From Nostocoides sp. HKS02 (lineage in GTDB: Bacteria; Actinomycetota; Actinomycetes; Actinomycetales; Dermatophilaceae): 64,000 nucleotides of DNA. The notes beneath the pieces are model-generated. The model was not told the DNA's origin and ran no database searches. It was given only the letters and a program-made list of their open reading frames with translations. The stretch spans positions 806,001-870,000 of the forward strand of contig NZ_CP046121.1 of assembly GCF_009707485.1 (NCBI RefSeq). The letters are read 5' to 3'. Shown here piece after piece: positions 7,484-16,494 of the stretch (position 1 is the stretch's first letter; each line of letters starts with the position of its first letter). A program made the translations under genes and the position numbers.

Positions 7484-8058
7484 GCACCAACCCAGATGAG
7501 CTCCGTCGGGAGATCGAGGACACCCGCGGCCGACTGAGCAACGACGTCAACGCGCTCACCGAGACGGTCAGCCCCTCGAACGTCGCCCGCCGCCAGGCCG
7601 ACAAGGTCGCCGGGGTGGCGACCTCGGTGAAGGACCGGGTCATGGGCACGGCCGATGACCTGTCCAGCACCGGCTCGGACGCTGCCTCCAGCCTGGGGCA
7701 CGCTCCTGGCGCGGCAGCGGACAAGGCGCGCCAGAAGACGCAGGGCAATCCCCTCGCGGCGGGGCTCATCGCCCTGGGCGCCGGGTGGCTCGTCGGTTCG
7801 ATGCTGCCGGCATCCGCGAAGGAGAAGCAGGCCGCGGTCGCCCTGAAGGAGAAGGCGCAGCCCCTCGTCGACGAGGCAAAGAGCGTGGCGCAGGACACCG
7901 CCCAAGAGCTCAAGGAACCCGCCAAGCAGGCGGCACAGAGCATCAAGGACACGGCCACCGAGGCCAAGGACAACGTCACCCAGGAAGGAAAGTCCACCGC
8001 CGAGGACCTCACGGCCCAGGCGCAGACCTCTGCGGAGCACGTGCGCTCCACCCAGTAG
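7480..8058 (+). CDS. DUF3618 family protein
   Basis: A 192-residue protein. It opens with the DUF3618 signature (MSTNPDELRREIEDTRGRLS, then NDVNALTETVSP), has a short hydrophobic segment at about residues 87-105 (NPLAAGLIALGAGWLVGSML) and ends in a Lys/Ala/Glu/Gln-rich helix (about 110-185) reminiscent of LEA or apolipoprotein-like amphipathic repeats. It starts inside the stop of the holin-like gene (ATGA) with GAGG upstream and is the last gene of the three-gene operon. A strong terminator hairpin begins 15 bases after the stop. The function is unknown. Confidence 0.85.
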   Translation: MSTNPDELRREIEDTRGRLSNDVNALTETVSPSNVARRQADKVAGVATSVKDRVMGTADDLSSTGSDAASSLGHAPGAAADKARQKTQGNPLAAGLIALGAGWLVGSMLPASAKEKQAAVALKEKAQPLVDEAKSVAQDTAQELKEPAKQAAQSIKDTATEAKDNVTQEGKSTAEDLTAQAQTSAEHVRSTQ

Positions 8059-8072
8059 GACCCGCAGCGGAC

Positions 8073-8110
8073 GACGAGGGGCGGGGAGGGTGGCCTCCTC
8101 GCCCCTCGTC
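8073..8110 (+). terminator. Intrinsic terminator of the envelope operon
   Basis: GACGAGGGGCGGGGAGG (8073-8089) pairs with the arm ending GCCCCTCGTC at 8110, a stem of about 17 bp with one G-U pair and a tight loop. There is no T tract. It lies immediately after the DUF3618 gene. Confidence 0.75.
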
Positions 8111-8220
8111 ACGTCCGGCACGGCGCCAGCGCAGCTCGAAGGGCTGAGCAGGTTCGCTGCTGTCGGGGCCGCCTTCGCGGTTCGCTGGCCTCGGCGTTCC
8201 CCGCCTGGCGCCGCGCTCGA

Positions 8221-9087
8221 CTATGGCGCCAGGAAGGTGGCCAACACCCCGGCCAGCTGCTCCGGGGCCTCCTCGGCCATGTGGTGGCCGGAGTGGATGA
8301 CCGCGCCGCGGACCGGGCTGGTGCACCACCGTGACCAGATCTGGGTCGGGTCCCCATAGAGCGACTCCAGGTCGTCATCTCGGGACCACGCCACCAGGAC
8401 CGGGCAGGAGATCCGCTTTCCAGCGGCCCGGTCGGCCTCGTCGGCCCGGCGGTCGACATGCAGTCCGGAGCGATAGTCCTCGAGCATCGCCCGCACCGTC
8501 GACGGTCGGGCGATCGCCGCGCACAGGTCCTGGTAGTTCTCCTCACCCATCGCCGCTCGATCGGGCTGGTACCAGGCCATCGGGTCCGCATTGATGACTC
8601 GCTCGGCATGGGGGGACGTGAAGAAGAACCAGTGCCACCAGAGTTCGGCGAACCGCGCGTCCGCCCGCTCCAGTGCCTCGACGATGGGAACACCGTCCAG
8701 GACCGCCAGCGCAGTCACCTGGTCGGGGTGGTCCAGCGCGGTTCGATAGGCGACGTACGCACCTCGGTCGTGGCCGACCACCGCGAACCGGTCATGGCCC
8801 AGCGCCTGCATCAGGCGTACGACGTCGCTCGCCATGGCCCGGTCGGAGTATGCGGTGTGGTTGGCATCAGGCGCGGGCCCGGTGGACTGGCCGTAGCCGC
8901 GAAGATCTGGGCACACGACCGTGAATCCGGCATCGCGCAGCAGTGGCGCGACCTGGTACCAGGTGGTGTGAGTTCGGGGGTGACCGTGCAACAACACCAC
9001 GGGCGCACCAGATCCTGCGGTACGGACCCGGAGCGACACCTGCTCGTGGACAGCGATGGTGGCCAGCTCGAAGTCCTCGAAGATCAC
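8221..9087 (-). CDS. Alpha/beta hydrolase, haloacetate dehalogenase / epoxide hydrolase type
   Basis: A 288-residue alpha/beta hydrolase. The oxyanion motif LLHGHPRTHTTW lies near residues 32-43 and the nucleophile elbow VVGHDRGA near 106-113, with Asp instead of Ser as nucleophile. A late acid (SRDDD, about 232-236) and a catalytic-type histidine (HSGHHMAEEAPEQL near the C terminus) complete the set. An Asp nucleophile in GHDRGA is typical of fluoroacetate/haloacetate dehalogenases and epoxide hydrolases rather than esterases, so the substrate is probably a small halogenated acid or an epoxide. The start is GTG at 9087. It is a single gene with no co-directional partner. Confidence 0.82.
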   Translation of the reverse strand: MIFEDFELATIAVHEQVSLRVRTAGSGAPVVLLHGHPRTHTTWYQVAPLLRDAGFTVVCPDLRGYGQSTGPAPDANHTAYSDRAMASDVVRLMQALGHDRFAVVGHDRGAYVAYRTALDHPDQVTALAVLDGVPIVEALERADARFAELWWHWFFFTSPHAERVINADPMAWYQPDRAAMGEENYQDLCAAIARPSTVRAMLEDYRSGLHVDRRADEADRAAGKRISCPVLVAWSRDDDLESLYGDPTQIWSRWCTSPVRGAVIHSGHHMAEEAPEQLAGVLATFLAP

Positions 9088-9235
9088 CCCGCCACAGTGT
9101 CACGGTTCTCCCGGTGCGGCGGCGAGCCGTAGGGTCGGGCGCATGCCGCCTCTCGCCACGGACTCCGTCCAGGCCACCTCGTCGTCTGCTCGTCCCCTCA
9201 CGCCTCAATGGTGGGTGCGTGACAGACGCGGCAAC

Positions 9236-9464
9236 GTGAGCGTGGTCCAGTGGCCCAATCCTGCTCTCGTGGTCTGGCTTGTTGGCGCTCGTCATCGGGT
9301 GGACCGGGGTGATGGGGGCGGGCCGCGCCGCGACTCTCGACGCGGTGGGTAGTGGCGCACTGGTGGCGTGGGCTCTGGACGAGGTCGTCAGAGGGGCCAG
9401 CCCGGTCCGACGACTGCTCGGCGCGGTGGTTCTCGCGGCCGAGCTGGTGCGCCTCTTTGGCTAG
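9236..9464 (+). CDS. Small two-helix membrane protein, apparent 1-base frameshift
   Basis: The GTG at 9236 opens MSVVQWPNPALVVWL, and the second part (LALVIGWTGVMGAGRAATLD onward) lies one frame over. Removing one T at 9279-9280 fuses them into a 75-residue protein with a continuous N-terminal hydrophobic helix (about 8-25), a linker ending DEVVRG, and a second helix at the C terminus. As it stands, the second part could start only at a TTG inside the first helix. I do not recognise a named family. The gene overlaps the TTG start of the patatin-like gene downstream and is probably co-transcribed with it. Confidence 0.5.
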
Positions 9465-10347
9465 CCCACGGGGCGAGCGAGCCCTGGTCCTCGGTGGCGG
9501 AGGATCGGCAGGCAACGCATGGCTGATCGGCGTCATCGCCGGGCTGCTCGAGGGCGGGTTGGATGTGACCGGGGCTGACCTCATCATCGGGACGTCGGCC
9601 GGAGCGACCACGGCGGCGCAGATCACTGCTGCGAGCCCGACCGAGCTACTGGCCGCGACGCTCGGCGCCGCGCCCCAGCGACCTACTGCTCCAGCCGGAT
9701 CCGGCGGCCGCCCCGCTGGCGCCGCGGTGGTGCCCGACCATCTGGAGAGAACGGGTCGGATCATTGCCGCTGCTCGGGATGCGGCCGACATGCGCCGCAG
9801 GATGGGCGCGGCGGCGCTCGAGCTGGATGCCGGCTCGGACGGCTCGGGGCAAGCCCGGTGGCGCGCCATCGTCGCTGCCAGGCTGCCCAGCCAGGCCTGG
9901 CCGGACCGGACCCTGCTCATCCCGGTGGTCGACGCGCGGACCGGGCAGCCGGTCGTCTTCGACCGGCACAGCGGAGTCGAGCTCGTGGACGCGATCGCCG
10001 CAAGTACATCCAGCGGCGCGCCCTACGGCATCGGGGACGACCGATACATCGACGGCGGCTACCGACGCAACGAGAACGCCGACCTGGCCCGGGGCTACGA
10101 GCAGGTGCTGGTCCTCTCACCGCTCGGCGGCAGGACCCGGCATCCGCTCGAGTGGGGCATGCAGCTGGCAGCGCAGGTCGCCGAGCTCCGGGCAGGCGGC
10201 AGCACTGTCGAGACGATCCTCCCGGATGCCGAGTCGCTGGGCGCGTTCGGCGCCAACCTGATGGACCTCTCGGTGCGTGCGCCCGCCGCTGGAGCCGGCT
10301 ACGCGCAGGGCAAGAGGCTTGCCGGTCAGATCGGGTTCCGGCCCTGA
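9457..10347 (+). CDS. Patatin-like phospholipase (RssA family)
   Basis: A patatin-family serine hydrolase of about 296 residues. It has the glycine-rich oxyanion loop ALVLGGGGSAGNAW near the N terminus, the nucleophile elbow GTSAGA (GxSxG) and the catalytic Asp in YIDGGYRRNENADL, making the Ser-Asp dyad. These proteins hydrolyse acyl esters of phospholipids. The start is uncertain. The TTG at 9457 puts the oxyanion loop about 12 residues from the N terminus, as usual for the family; the frame upstream is open but reads as Trp/Ser/Arg-rich non-homologous sequence. It overlaps the small membrane protein gene at 9236-9464. Confidence 0.85.
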   Translation: MASPRGERALVLGGGGSAGNAWLIGVIAGLLEGGLDVTGADLIIGTSAGATTAAQITAASPTELLAATLGAAPQRPTAPAGSGGRPAGAAVVPDHLERTGRIIAAARDAADMRRRMGAAALELDAGSDGSGQARWRAIVAARLPSQAWPDRTLLIPVVDARTGQPVVFDRHSGVELVDAIAASTSSGAPYGIGDDRYIDGGYRRNENADLARGYEQVLVLSPLGGRTRHPLEWGMQLAAQVAELRAGGSTVETILPDAESLGAFGANLMDLSVRAPAAGAGYAQGKRLAGQIGFRP

Positions 10348-10379
10348 CTGCGACGAAAGACGCTCTGCCAGGAGAAGCG

Positions 10380-11096
10380 TCACGCCGGGCTGGCCAGCGG
10401 TAGTCGAGCGATGGCGGACACGATGGTCTGCGGGTGGGTGAGGGGCACCATGTGGGCGGCCCCGGCGACGGTGACACATTCTCCGCCGGAGAGCTCCGCG
10501 AGCTGGCGACACCAGTCGGACGGGGCGATGCGGTCGTACTCGCCACGAAGGACGGTGACCGGGACCGTGAGCCGTGCGACGGCTTCGTGGGTGGCGAAGT
10601 GACGGATCGCGTCGATGCCCCGGAGCATGGCGAGCACGCCGGTATGCCGGTACTGGGGGACTAGGACGGGACCCTCCCAGGGGCGCTCGTGGCAGGCCGT
10701 TCTGAGCCACTGCCCGAGTATGCGCGGCCAGGTTCGCGCCCGCGGGTCGGTGACGGGTCCCACCAGCACCAGCCCAACAACCTCATCCGAGCTCGCAGCT
10801 GCCTCGACGACAACCGGGCAGCTGGCAGAGTGCCCGACCAGAACCAGCCGTCGCCCCGGCGGCAGTTGGGCGAGCAGCCGGCGGGTCTGGTGTTCGATCC
10901 CCAGGTTCGTTCCGCGCTGCGCGGGCTTGCCCAGCGAGGGTAGGCGAGTGACGACGCTCGGATGACCGAGCTGCCTTCGCACCTCGGTCCAGGCGCGGTC
11001 GTCGAGGCCGAGGCCCGGCACGAGAACGACCAAGGGTGGCACGGGTGCGGTCACCACGGCCTCAGTCGCGCCAGGCAGCTCGGCGGCCTCAGGCAT
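10380..11096 (-). CDS. Alpha/beta hydrolase
   Basis: A 238-residue alpha/beta hydrolase: PGLGLDDRAW (about 28-37) at the oxyanion strand, nucleophile elbow LVGHSASC (about 87-94, Ser), acid in GEYDRIAP and catalytic His in AGAAHMVPLTHP near the end. The substrate cannot be told; it resembles small-ester or lactone hydrolases. The ATG at 11096 has an AGAGG ribosome site and lies eight bases inside the end of the upstream gene, so the two are translationally coupled. It converges on the patatin gene with a 32-base gap. Confidence 0.82.
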   Translation of the reverse strand: MPEAAELPGATEAVVTAPVPPLVVLVPGLGLDDRAWTEVRRQLGHPSVVTRLPSLGKPAQRGTNLGIEHQTRRLLAQLPPGRRLVLVGHSASCPVVVEAAASSDEVVGLVLVGPVTDPRARTWPRILGQWLRTACHERPWEGPVLVPQYRHTGVLAMLRGIDAIRHFATHEAVARLTVPVTVLRGEYDRIAPSDWCRQLAELSGGECVTVAGAAHMVPLTHPQTIVSAIARLPLASPA

Positions 11097-11466
11097 CGCC
11101 GCGGACCTCTCGATGCGCAGCCCGGGCAGCATCCAGCTCGGCATCCGGTGCCTCTTCCAAGGTGACCATCGCGTTGTCGGCTTCGGGCAACGCTCGCAGC
11201 AGCTCATCCAGCTTGCGTTGAGTCGCCGTCTGCTCACGCGCCTGCGTGTGTTGGAGGACGAACACCATAGCCAGCGTCACCGCCGACACCATCGTCTGGA
11301 ACACCAGCTCCAGCCTCGATGGGAACTCGTACACAGCCGAGAAGACCACCCATGCCCCCACGGCGCTCACGACAGCCAGACCCACTGCTGGACGCGATGC
11401 AGTCCGGTCCAGCCAATGCAGCACCCGGGACCCCGGATGTCTCGACCACTCGCTCAATCGCCACAT
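11089..11466 (-). CDS. Low-affinity iron permease family protein
   Basis: A 125-residue membrane protein with two hydrophobic helices (about residues 25-45 and 52-75). They are followed by VLQHTQAREQTATQRKLDEL and a soluble helix ending in ALPEADNAMVTLEEAPDAEL, a tail typical of the bacterial low-affinity iron permease family (PF04120-like). Iron transport is not proven for most bacterial members. The ATG at 11466 follows GGGGAG by about ten bases. It precedes and overlaps the hydrolase gene at 10380-11096, making a two-gene operon. Confidence 0.75.
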   Translation of the reverse strand: MWRLSEWSRHPGSRVLHWLDRTASRPAVGLAVVSAVGAWVVFSAVYEFPSRLELVFQTMVSAVTLAMVFVLQHTQAREQTATQRKLDELLRALPEADNAMVTLEEAPDAELDAARAAHREVRGDA

Positions 11467-11526
11467 GCCGGCATTCTCCCCCAGCCGCGGGCACGCGCCG
11501 CGCCGCCGAACCACGCCGTGTGCAGG

Positions 11527-11555
11527 TTGACACCCCATTTGCCCGGGTCAACGAT
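11527..11555 (+). promoter_or_regulatory. Candidate sigma-70 promoter for the secreted HEIAEW protein
   Basis: TTGACA at 11527-11532, a 17-bp spacer and AACGAT at 11550-11555. The -35 hexamer is consensus; the -10 is weak. GTTGAC (11526-11531) and GTCAAC (11546-11551) form an inverted repeat across the spacer, which could be an operator. The coding sequence starts 91 bases downstream. Confidence 0.45.
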
Positions 11556-11645
11556 GTGGCCATCCACGGCTTAGTGGCCCCATAGACCGGGCACCTACAG
11601 GCGGCCGGTCGCGTTCGGAACAGTCCGAGACAGGATGGCTCTCCA

Positions 11646-12965
11646 ATGTCACGACGCACACTGGCCCTTGTCGGTTCACTCTCAGCAGGGATGCTCGTCG
11701 CGGCGGGATCCGTCGCCACGGCATCCCCGTCGCCGGGTCCGCCGGTCATCAGCGACTCCTCGCTCACGGCATCGTTCACCACCATTGGCGGGGGCGCGAA
11801 GCCGCTGCCGACCACCCGCACGGTCCAGCACTGGGCCGGCGCGACCACCGACCCGCACAACGGTGTCACCTACGGCTACAACATGGTCGGCGCAGACCCC
11901 AACACCTGCTCGGGGGCGGTCTGCGACGCCACCGTCCAGGTCGACATCACTCCGCTGGTCGTCGTCGTCGGAGGGCGGACGTTCGACGGGAATGCCGTCC
12001 TACCGGCCACGTTGGCCTCGCCCCAGTTCGCGGCGAACGACTACGGCACCACCCCCGCGGCCACGGCTGCGGGCAGCTTCCCGAACCTCCCGGCCATGGT
12101 GCGAGGTCCGGGCGGTGCCCTGTCCCAGGCGGACGCCGGCAACCAGCTGCAGCTGGAGGACGCCACGATGCGGGCCCAGTTCAACAAGACCGGGACCAGC
12201 GGCTACCACCTGCGACTGAACCCCGTCGTCCAGGCCCCTGTCACGATCACGGTGCCCAGCAACCAGGGCGTGCTGCTCCAGAGCGGCCGGGGCGTCGTCT
12301 TTGCCGACGTCAGCATCTCGTGGTGGGCAGCCCAGATCGGCAACCTCGAGAACCTGGCCGACCCGACCCACCTGCCGCTGTACCTCACCGATGACGTCCT
12401 GCTGTTCACCAACGGCAACCCGGCGAACTGCTGTGTGATCGGGTTCCACGGCAACAAGGCAACCGGCGTCGTCGCCAAGGGGCGGGACAAGTCGCAGGGC
12501 AACGCGCCGCTGCAGACGTTCGCCTGGGCGTCCTACATCTCACCCGGGATCTACGCGCGACCAAACGGCGGTACCGACTGGGCGGTGCAGGACATCCACG
12601 CGCTGAGCCACGAGATCGCGGAGTGGGCTGACGACCCGTTCGTCAACAACTACGTCGAGCCCTGGCTCACCCCGACGGCGCCTCAGTACGGGTGCACCAG
12701 CGTCCTCGAGACCGGCGACCCCGTGGTGGCGATCGGTTTCGCCAAGGGGAGCAACGGATTCCGCCAGGGACCAAACCCGAACGGCACACAGAGCGCGGAC
12801 GGCTACTACCACCCTGAGGACGAAGCGCTACTGCCGTGGTTCATGCGGCTGCCAGCGAACGCGACAGGGTCGGAGCCCACGCAGAGTGGTTCGGGCGGCC
12901 GGTACACCTTCATGGGCGACCTGAACCCGTTCCCCGGGTTCCGGAGCCCAGCCACCGGTTGCTGA
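11646..12965 (+). CDS. Secreted protein of unknown function with a HEIAEW metallopeptidase-like motif
   Basis: A 439-residue protein with a Sec signal peptide (residues 1-27: SRRTLALVGSLSAGMLVAAG, cleavage near ATASPS). The mature part is Gly/Asn/Pro-rich. A VQDIHALSHEIAEWADDPF stretch near residue 320 contains HExxE followed by W-x-D-D-P, reminiscent of a zinc-binding helix. Four cysteines (CSGAVC early, NCC in the middle, one C-terminal) could form disulfides outside the cell. I know no characterised homologue. Peptidase function is an inference from the HEIAE motif alone; a third zinc ligand is not obvious. It is transcribed alone, with a terminator just after it. Confidence 0.7.
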   Translation: MSRRTLALVGSLSAGMLVAAGSVATASPSPGPPVISDSSLTASFTTIGGGAKPLPTTRTVQHWAGATTDPHNGVTYGYNMVGADPNTCSGAVCDATVQVDITPLVVVVGGRTFDGNAVLPATLASPQFAANDYGTTPAATAAGSFPNLPAMVRGPGGALSQADAGNQLQLEDATMRAQFNKTGTSGYHLRLNPVVQAPVTITVPSNQGVLLQSGRGVVFADVSISWWAAQIGNLENLADPTHLPLYLTDDVLLFTNGNPANCCVIGFHGNKATGVVAKGRDKSQGNAPLQTFAWASYISPGIYARPNGGTDWAVQDIHALSHEIAEWADDPFVNNYVEPWLTPTAPQYGCTSVLETGDPVVAIGFAKGSNGFRQGPNPNGTQSADGYYHPEDEALLPWFMRLPANATGSEPTQSGSGGRYTFMGDLNPFPGFRSPATGC

Positions 12966-12993
12966 CCACTCGCTAACCACGTCGGCCAGCTCG

Positions 12994-13024
12994 TCACCGG
13001 ACCCGCTGAGCGCGGGTCCGGTGA
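12994..13024 (+). terminator. Intrinsic terminator, perfect 13-bp stem
   Basis: TCACCGGACCCGC (12994-13006) pairs perfectly with GCGGGTCCGGTGA (13012-13024) around a five-base loop, 29 bases after the secreted protein gene. There is no T tract, as is common in high-GC actinobacteria. Confidence 0.78.
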
Positions 13025-13026
13025 TT

Positions 13027-13066
13027 CGGTCCGGTGACGCCGGTCCGGTGACGCCGGTCCGCTGAG
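13027..13066. repeat. Short tandem repeat, 14-bp unit, about 2.8 copies
   Basis: The unit CGGTCCGGTGACGC repeats at 13027-13040 and 13041-13054, with a partial copy to 13066. The right arm of the preceding terminator (GGTCCGGTGA) shares most of the unit, so the repeat probably arose by local duplication of the terminator arm. Confidence 0.6.
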
Positions 13067-13169
13067 AGTGGTCAGACCGCGGTACCTGGCCCCCCACACC
13101 GGTGCGAGTTCGGCATACTTGCCGGGGTGTCCTCGCGCATCTGTGCCCGATGTGCGTGAGGATCAGGGG

Positions 13170-16100
13170 GTGAATGCTGGCGCGCCCGTCCCTGAGCCCG
13201 ACCCGGGGGACTTCGCCCGATGGTTCGTCGAGGCACTTCCCGACGGAGTCTGGGTCATCGACCCCGAGGGTCGGACGAGATTCGCGAACGCCCGGATGGC
13301 TCAGCTGCTCGGTCGAGAGCCGGCCGAGATGGAGGGCTTTGACGTCTACTCCGCATTCGACGAGGCCGGCCAGGTCCAGCTCCGCACCCACCTGCGCGAC
13401 CTCGAGACCGTCGGCGAGGCCGGCGACAACCTCGAATGCAGCCTGCTCCGCAAGGACGGCGGCCGCATCGAGACCCTCATCAGCCACACACCGATCCTCG
13501 ACGACGCCGGTCAGCGCCGCGGGTGGCTGCACCGCGTGACCGAGTACACCGAGCAGCGCCAGCTGCTCGAGACCCTGCAGCGCCGCGAGCAGCAGCTGGC
13601 CGAAGCCCAAGCCATCGCCAGGGTCGGCAGCTGGGAGTGGGACATCCGCGCCGACCAGGTGAGCTGGTCCGCCGAGCTGTACCGCATCTACGACCTGGAC
13701 CCGGCCGAGTTCGTGCCGACGTACGCCGGGTTCCTCGAGGGCATCCACCCTGAGGACAGGCAGGCAGTCGACCAGGCGGTCTCGGGCATCTTCGCCGAAG
13801 GCGAGTCCTTCGAGTTCGATGCCCGGATCCTGCTTCGCGCCGGCGGCATCGGCTGGGTGCGCGGTCGGGGCGTCGTGGTTCGCGACGCGAGTGGCGCGCC
13901 GGTCCGCATGACCGGCACCGCGCAGGACATCACGGCGGCCAAGGACGCCGAGCAGGCACTCGGCCTGCTGCGGGCGGTCGCCACCGCCGCCAACAACGCC
14001 GACACCCTCGCCGACGCCGTGCCCGCCGCGGTCGCCGAGGTGACCACGTACACCGCGTGGCGCGCACAGGCGGCATACCTCGTCCCGGGTGACGGGTCGC
14101 TCGTCGAGCTCGACCTCGATCGGGAACCACCGGACTCGCCGGTGGTGCTCGAGCTGGCCACCGAATCGGCTGCGCGGGCCCAGATCGCCACCAGGGTGGT
14201 CGACGACTCCCTGCTGCTCGCGGCACCGCTGATGGCCGAGGGTCGGGTTGCGGGTGTCATCGTCGTGCAGCGGCCGGGGACCGCCCTCCCCGAGGAGTGG
14301 GAGACCAGCACCGTCGCGCAGGCCATGGCGCTGTTCTCTCGCGTGGCAGAGCGCGAGAACGACTCGGCGCGGCTCGCCACGGCCCGGGACGAAGCAATGT
14401 CGGCCTCCCGCGCCAAGTCCGAGTTCGTCGCGACCATGAGCCACGAGATCCGCACGCCCCTCAACGGCGTCATCGGGCTGAGCGAGCTGCTCGGGCGGAC
14501 CGACCTCACCGAACGCCAGCGCCGCCTCACCGAGGGCATCGACCAAGCCGGTCGTGCCCTGCTCTCGCTGGTCAACGACATCCTCGACCTGTCCAAGATC
14601 GAGGCCGGCCGGCTCGACCTCGAGGTCGTCGACTTCGACCCACGGGCGATCATCGAGCAGAGCGCCAGCCTCGTCGCGGGGGCCGCCCGCACCAAGGAGC
14701 TCGAGCTCGTCATCGCCTGTCAGCCCAACCTGCCCGAGCTCGTCCGCGGTGACCCGGTTCGGCTGGGCCAGGTGGTCGCCAACCTCACCTCGAACGCCGT
14801 GAAGTTCACCTCCAGCGGCGAGGTCGTCGTGCGGGCCAGTGTCGAGCCGGCTGCCGAGGACTCGCGGGAGGTCCGACTGCGGATCGAGGTCAAGGACACC
14901 GGCCTCGGAATCGCGTCCTACGACCAGTCCCGGCTCTTCGAGGCGTTCTCGCAGGCCGACAGCTCGACGACCCGCCAGTTCGGTGGATCCGGACTCGGGT
15001 TGGCCATCAGCCGCCAGATCGTCGGCGCGATGGGAGGCGAGATCGGGGTGATGAGCGCGCCAGGGCGCGGCAGTACGTTCTGGTTCACGGCCACCTTCCA
15101 AAGCCCGGGGGCCCCTCGCCGCGCCGTCAGCAGGTGCGCAGGTCCGCACTCCAAGGTGCTCGGTTGCTCGTGGTCGACGACAACGAGACGAACCGGGTGA
15201 TCCTCGCCGACCAGCTCGAGTCCTGGGCGGCCGAGAGCACCCCCGCCGCCTCGGCTGTCGAGGGGCTCGCTCTGCTCGACACGGCGCACACCGCCGGCCG
15301 GCCGTACGACGTCGTCCTCCTGGACTACCTCATGCCCGAGGTCGATGGCCTCGAGTTCGCCCGTCGGGTCCGACGCGACGACACCCACCAGGGGGACCCG
15401 ACTGCTGCTGCTCAGCTCGTCGCTCGAGCCCGACCCGGGGGCGGTGAGCACCGCGGGCATCGACCTCGTCATGTCCAAGCCGGTGCTGTCCGGTCGGCTG
15501 GTCGAGGCGATCACCGGTCTGCTCGGTGCGACGCCGATCCACGGCGACGACCTCCGGGAGACCCGGTGGGCCGACGATGCCGGGACGGGCTCGCCCGGGG
15601 CGCCGATGGCTGGTCGAGTGCTGCTCGTCGAAGACAACCCCGTCAACCAGCTCGTGGCTGAGGGGGATCCTCAACACTCTCGGCTACCAGGTGGTCCTCG
15701 CCGAGAATGGTGAGGAGGCGGTGAGTCGCGTCACGCATCAGTATGCCGAGCTCGACGCGGTACTCATGGACTGCCAGATGCCGATCATGGACGGCTACGA
15801 CGCGACGCGGGCGATCCGCGCCATGGAGGGCTCGGGCAGCCGCCTGCCGATCATCGCGCTGACGGCGGCGGCCGTCACAGGGGAGCGCGAGCGGTGCATC
15901 GCGGCAGGCATGGATGACTTCCTCACCAAGCCCGTTGACGTGGCCGCGCTCCGTGCGACGATGCGCCGCTGGGTCCCGGCTGGCGAGGGTGCCGACTACC
16001 CGACCGGCGCGGACCGTGCCGACGGGGCGGCCCCGGGGGTCGACTCCGACGTCCTCGACTCGGCACGCCTCGACGAGCTGCTCGATCTCGATCCGGGCGA

Positions 16101-16407
16101 CCCGACCCTGCTGCTGCGGTTCATCGGCAGGTTCGGCAGCAACGCCCGGCACACGCTGGAAGAGATGCGGTGCGCGCACCAGGACGGCACGGCATACGAG
16201 CTCGGACGGCTGGCTCACGCGCTCAAGGGGAGCGCAGCGAACCTCGGCGCCCACCGCCTCGCGGACCGCTGCCGGGAGATCGAGCTGCTCGGCGACGAGG
16301 GCGGCGTGCCCGGCCAAGCGGTCATCGACCGCCTCGCCGTCGAGGTCGACACCGCGGCGACCGCCCTGGAGGCGTTCGCCGCCGAGCTCGCCGCCGCCGA
16401 GGGCTAG
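13170..16407 (+). CDS. Hybrid sensor histidine kinase (PAS-PAS-GAF-HisKA-HATPase-REC-REC-HPt), three apparent frameshifts
   Basis: A soluble phosphorelay kinase of about 1,078 residues once three one-base errors are corrected. Domains in order: PAS (about 15-135), PAS (145-265), GAF-like (270-405), HisKA with [11 protein letters not shown], HATPase with N-box NLTSNAVKF and G-boxes DTGLGIA and [10 protein letters not shown], a first receiver ([20 protein letters not shown]), a second receiver ([25 protein letters not shown]) and an HPt with [13 protein letters not shown]. The frame breaks fall at C-run 15112-15115 (one C short), G-run 15391-15395 and G-run 15662-15666 (one G over each). The GTG at 13170 follows GAGG by nine bases. 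There are no membrane segments, so it senses a cytosolic signal. Confidence 0.85.
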
Positions 16408-16482
16408 CTGGGCCAGCAGGGCCAGCAGGGCTAGAAGGGTCGGGCCGGGTTGGGCGGCAACCTGCCGTTAACGTGCGTCGCC

Positions 16483-16488
16483 TAGGCT
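16483..16488 (+). promoter_or_regulatory. Leaderless-type -10 element of pdtaR
   Basis: TAGGCT lies six bases upstream of the GTG at 16495. Transcription would start at or next to the start codon, giving a leaderless mRNA, and there is no ribosome site to compete with that reading. No convincing -35 was seen. Confidence 0.55.
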
Positions 16489-16494
16489 TGTCCC

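Noticed and set aside
13170..16407. Programmed ribosomal frameshifting in the hybrid kinase gene
   Set aside because: Three shifts of both signs would be needed and no slippery heptamer with a downstream stem was seen. The same kind of error occurs in unrelated genes of the window.
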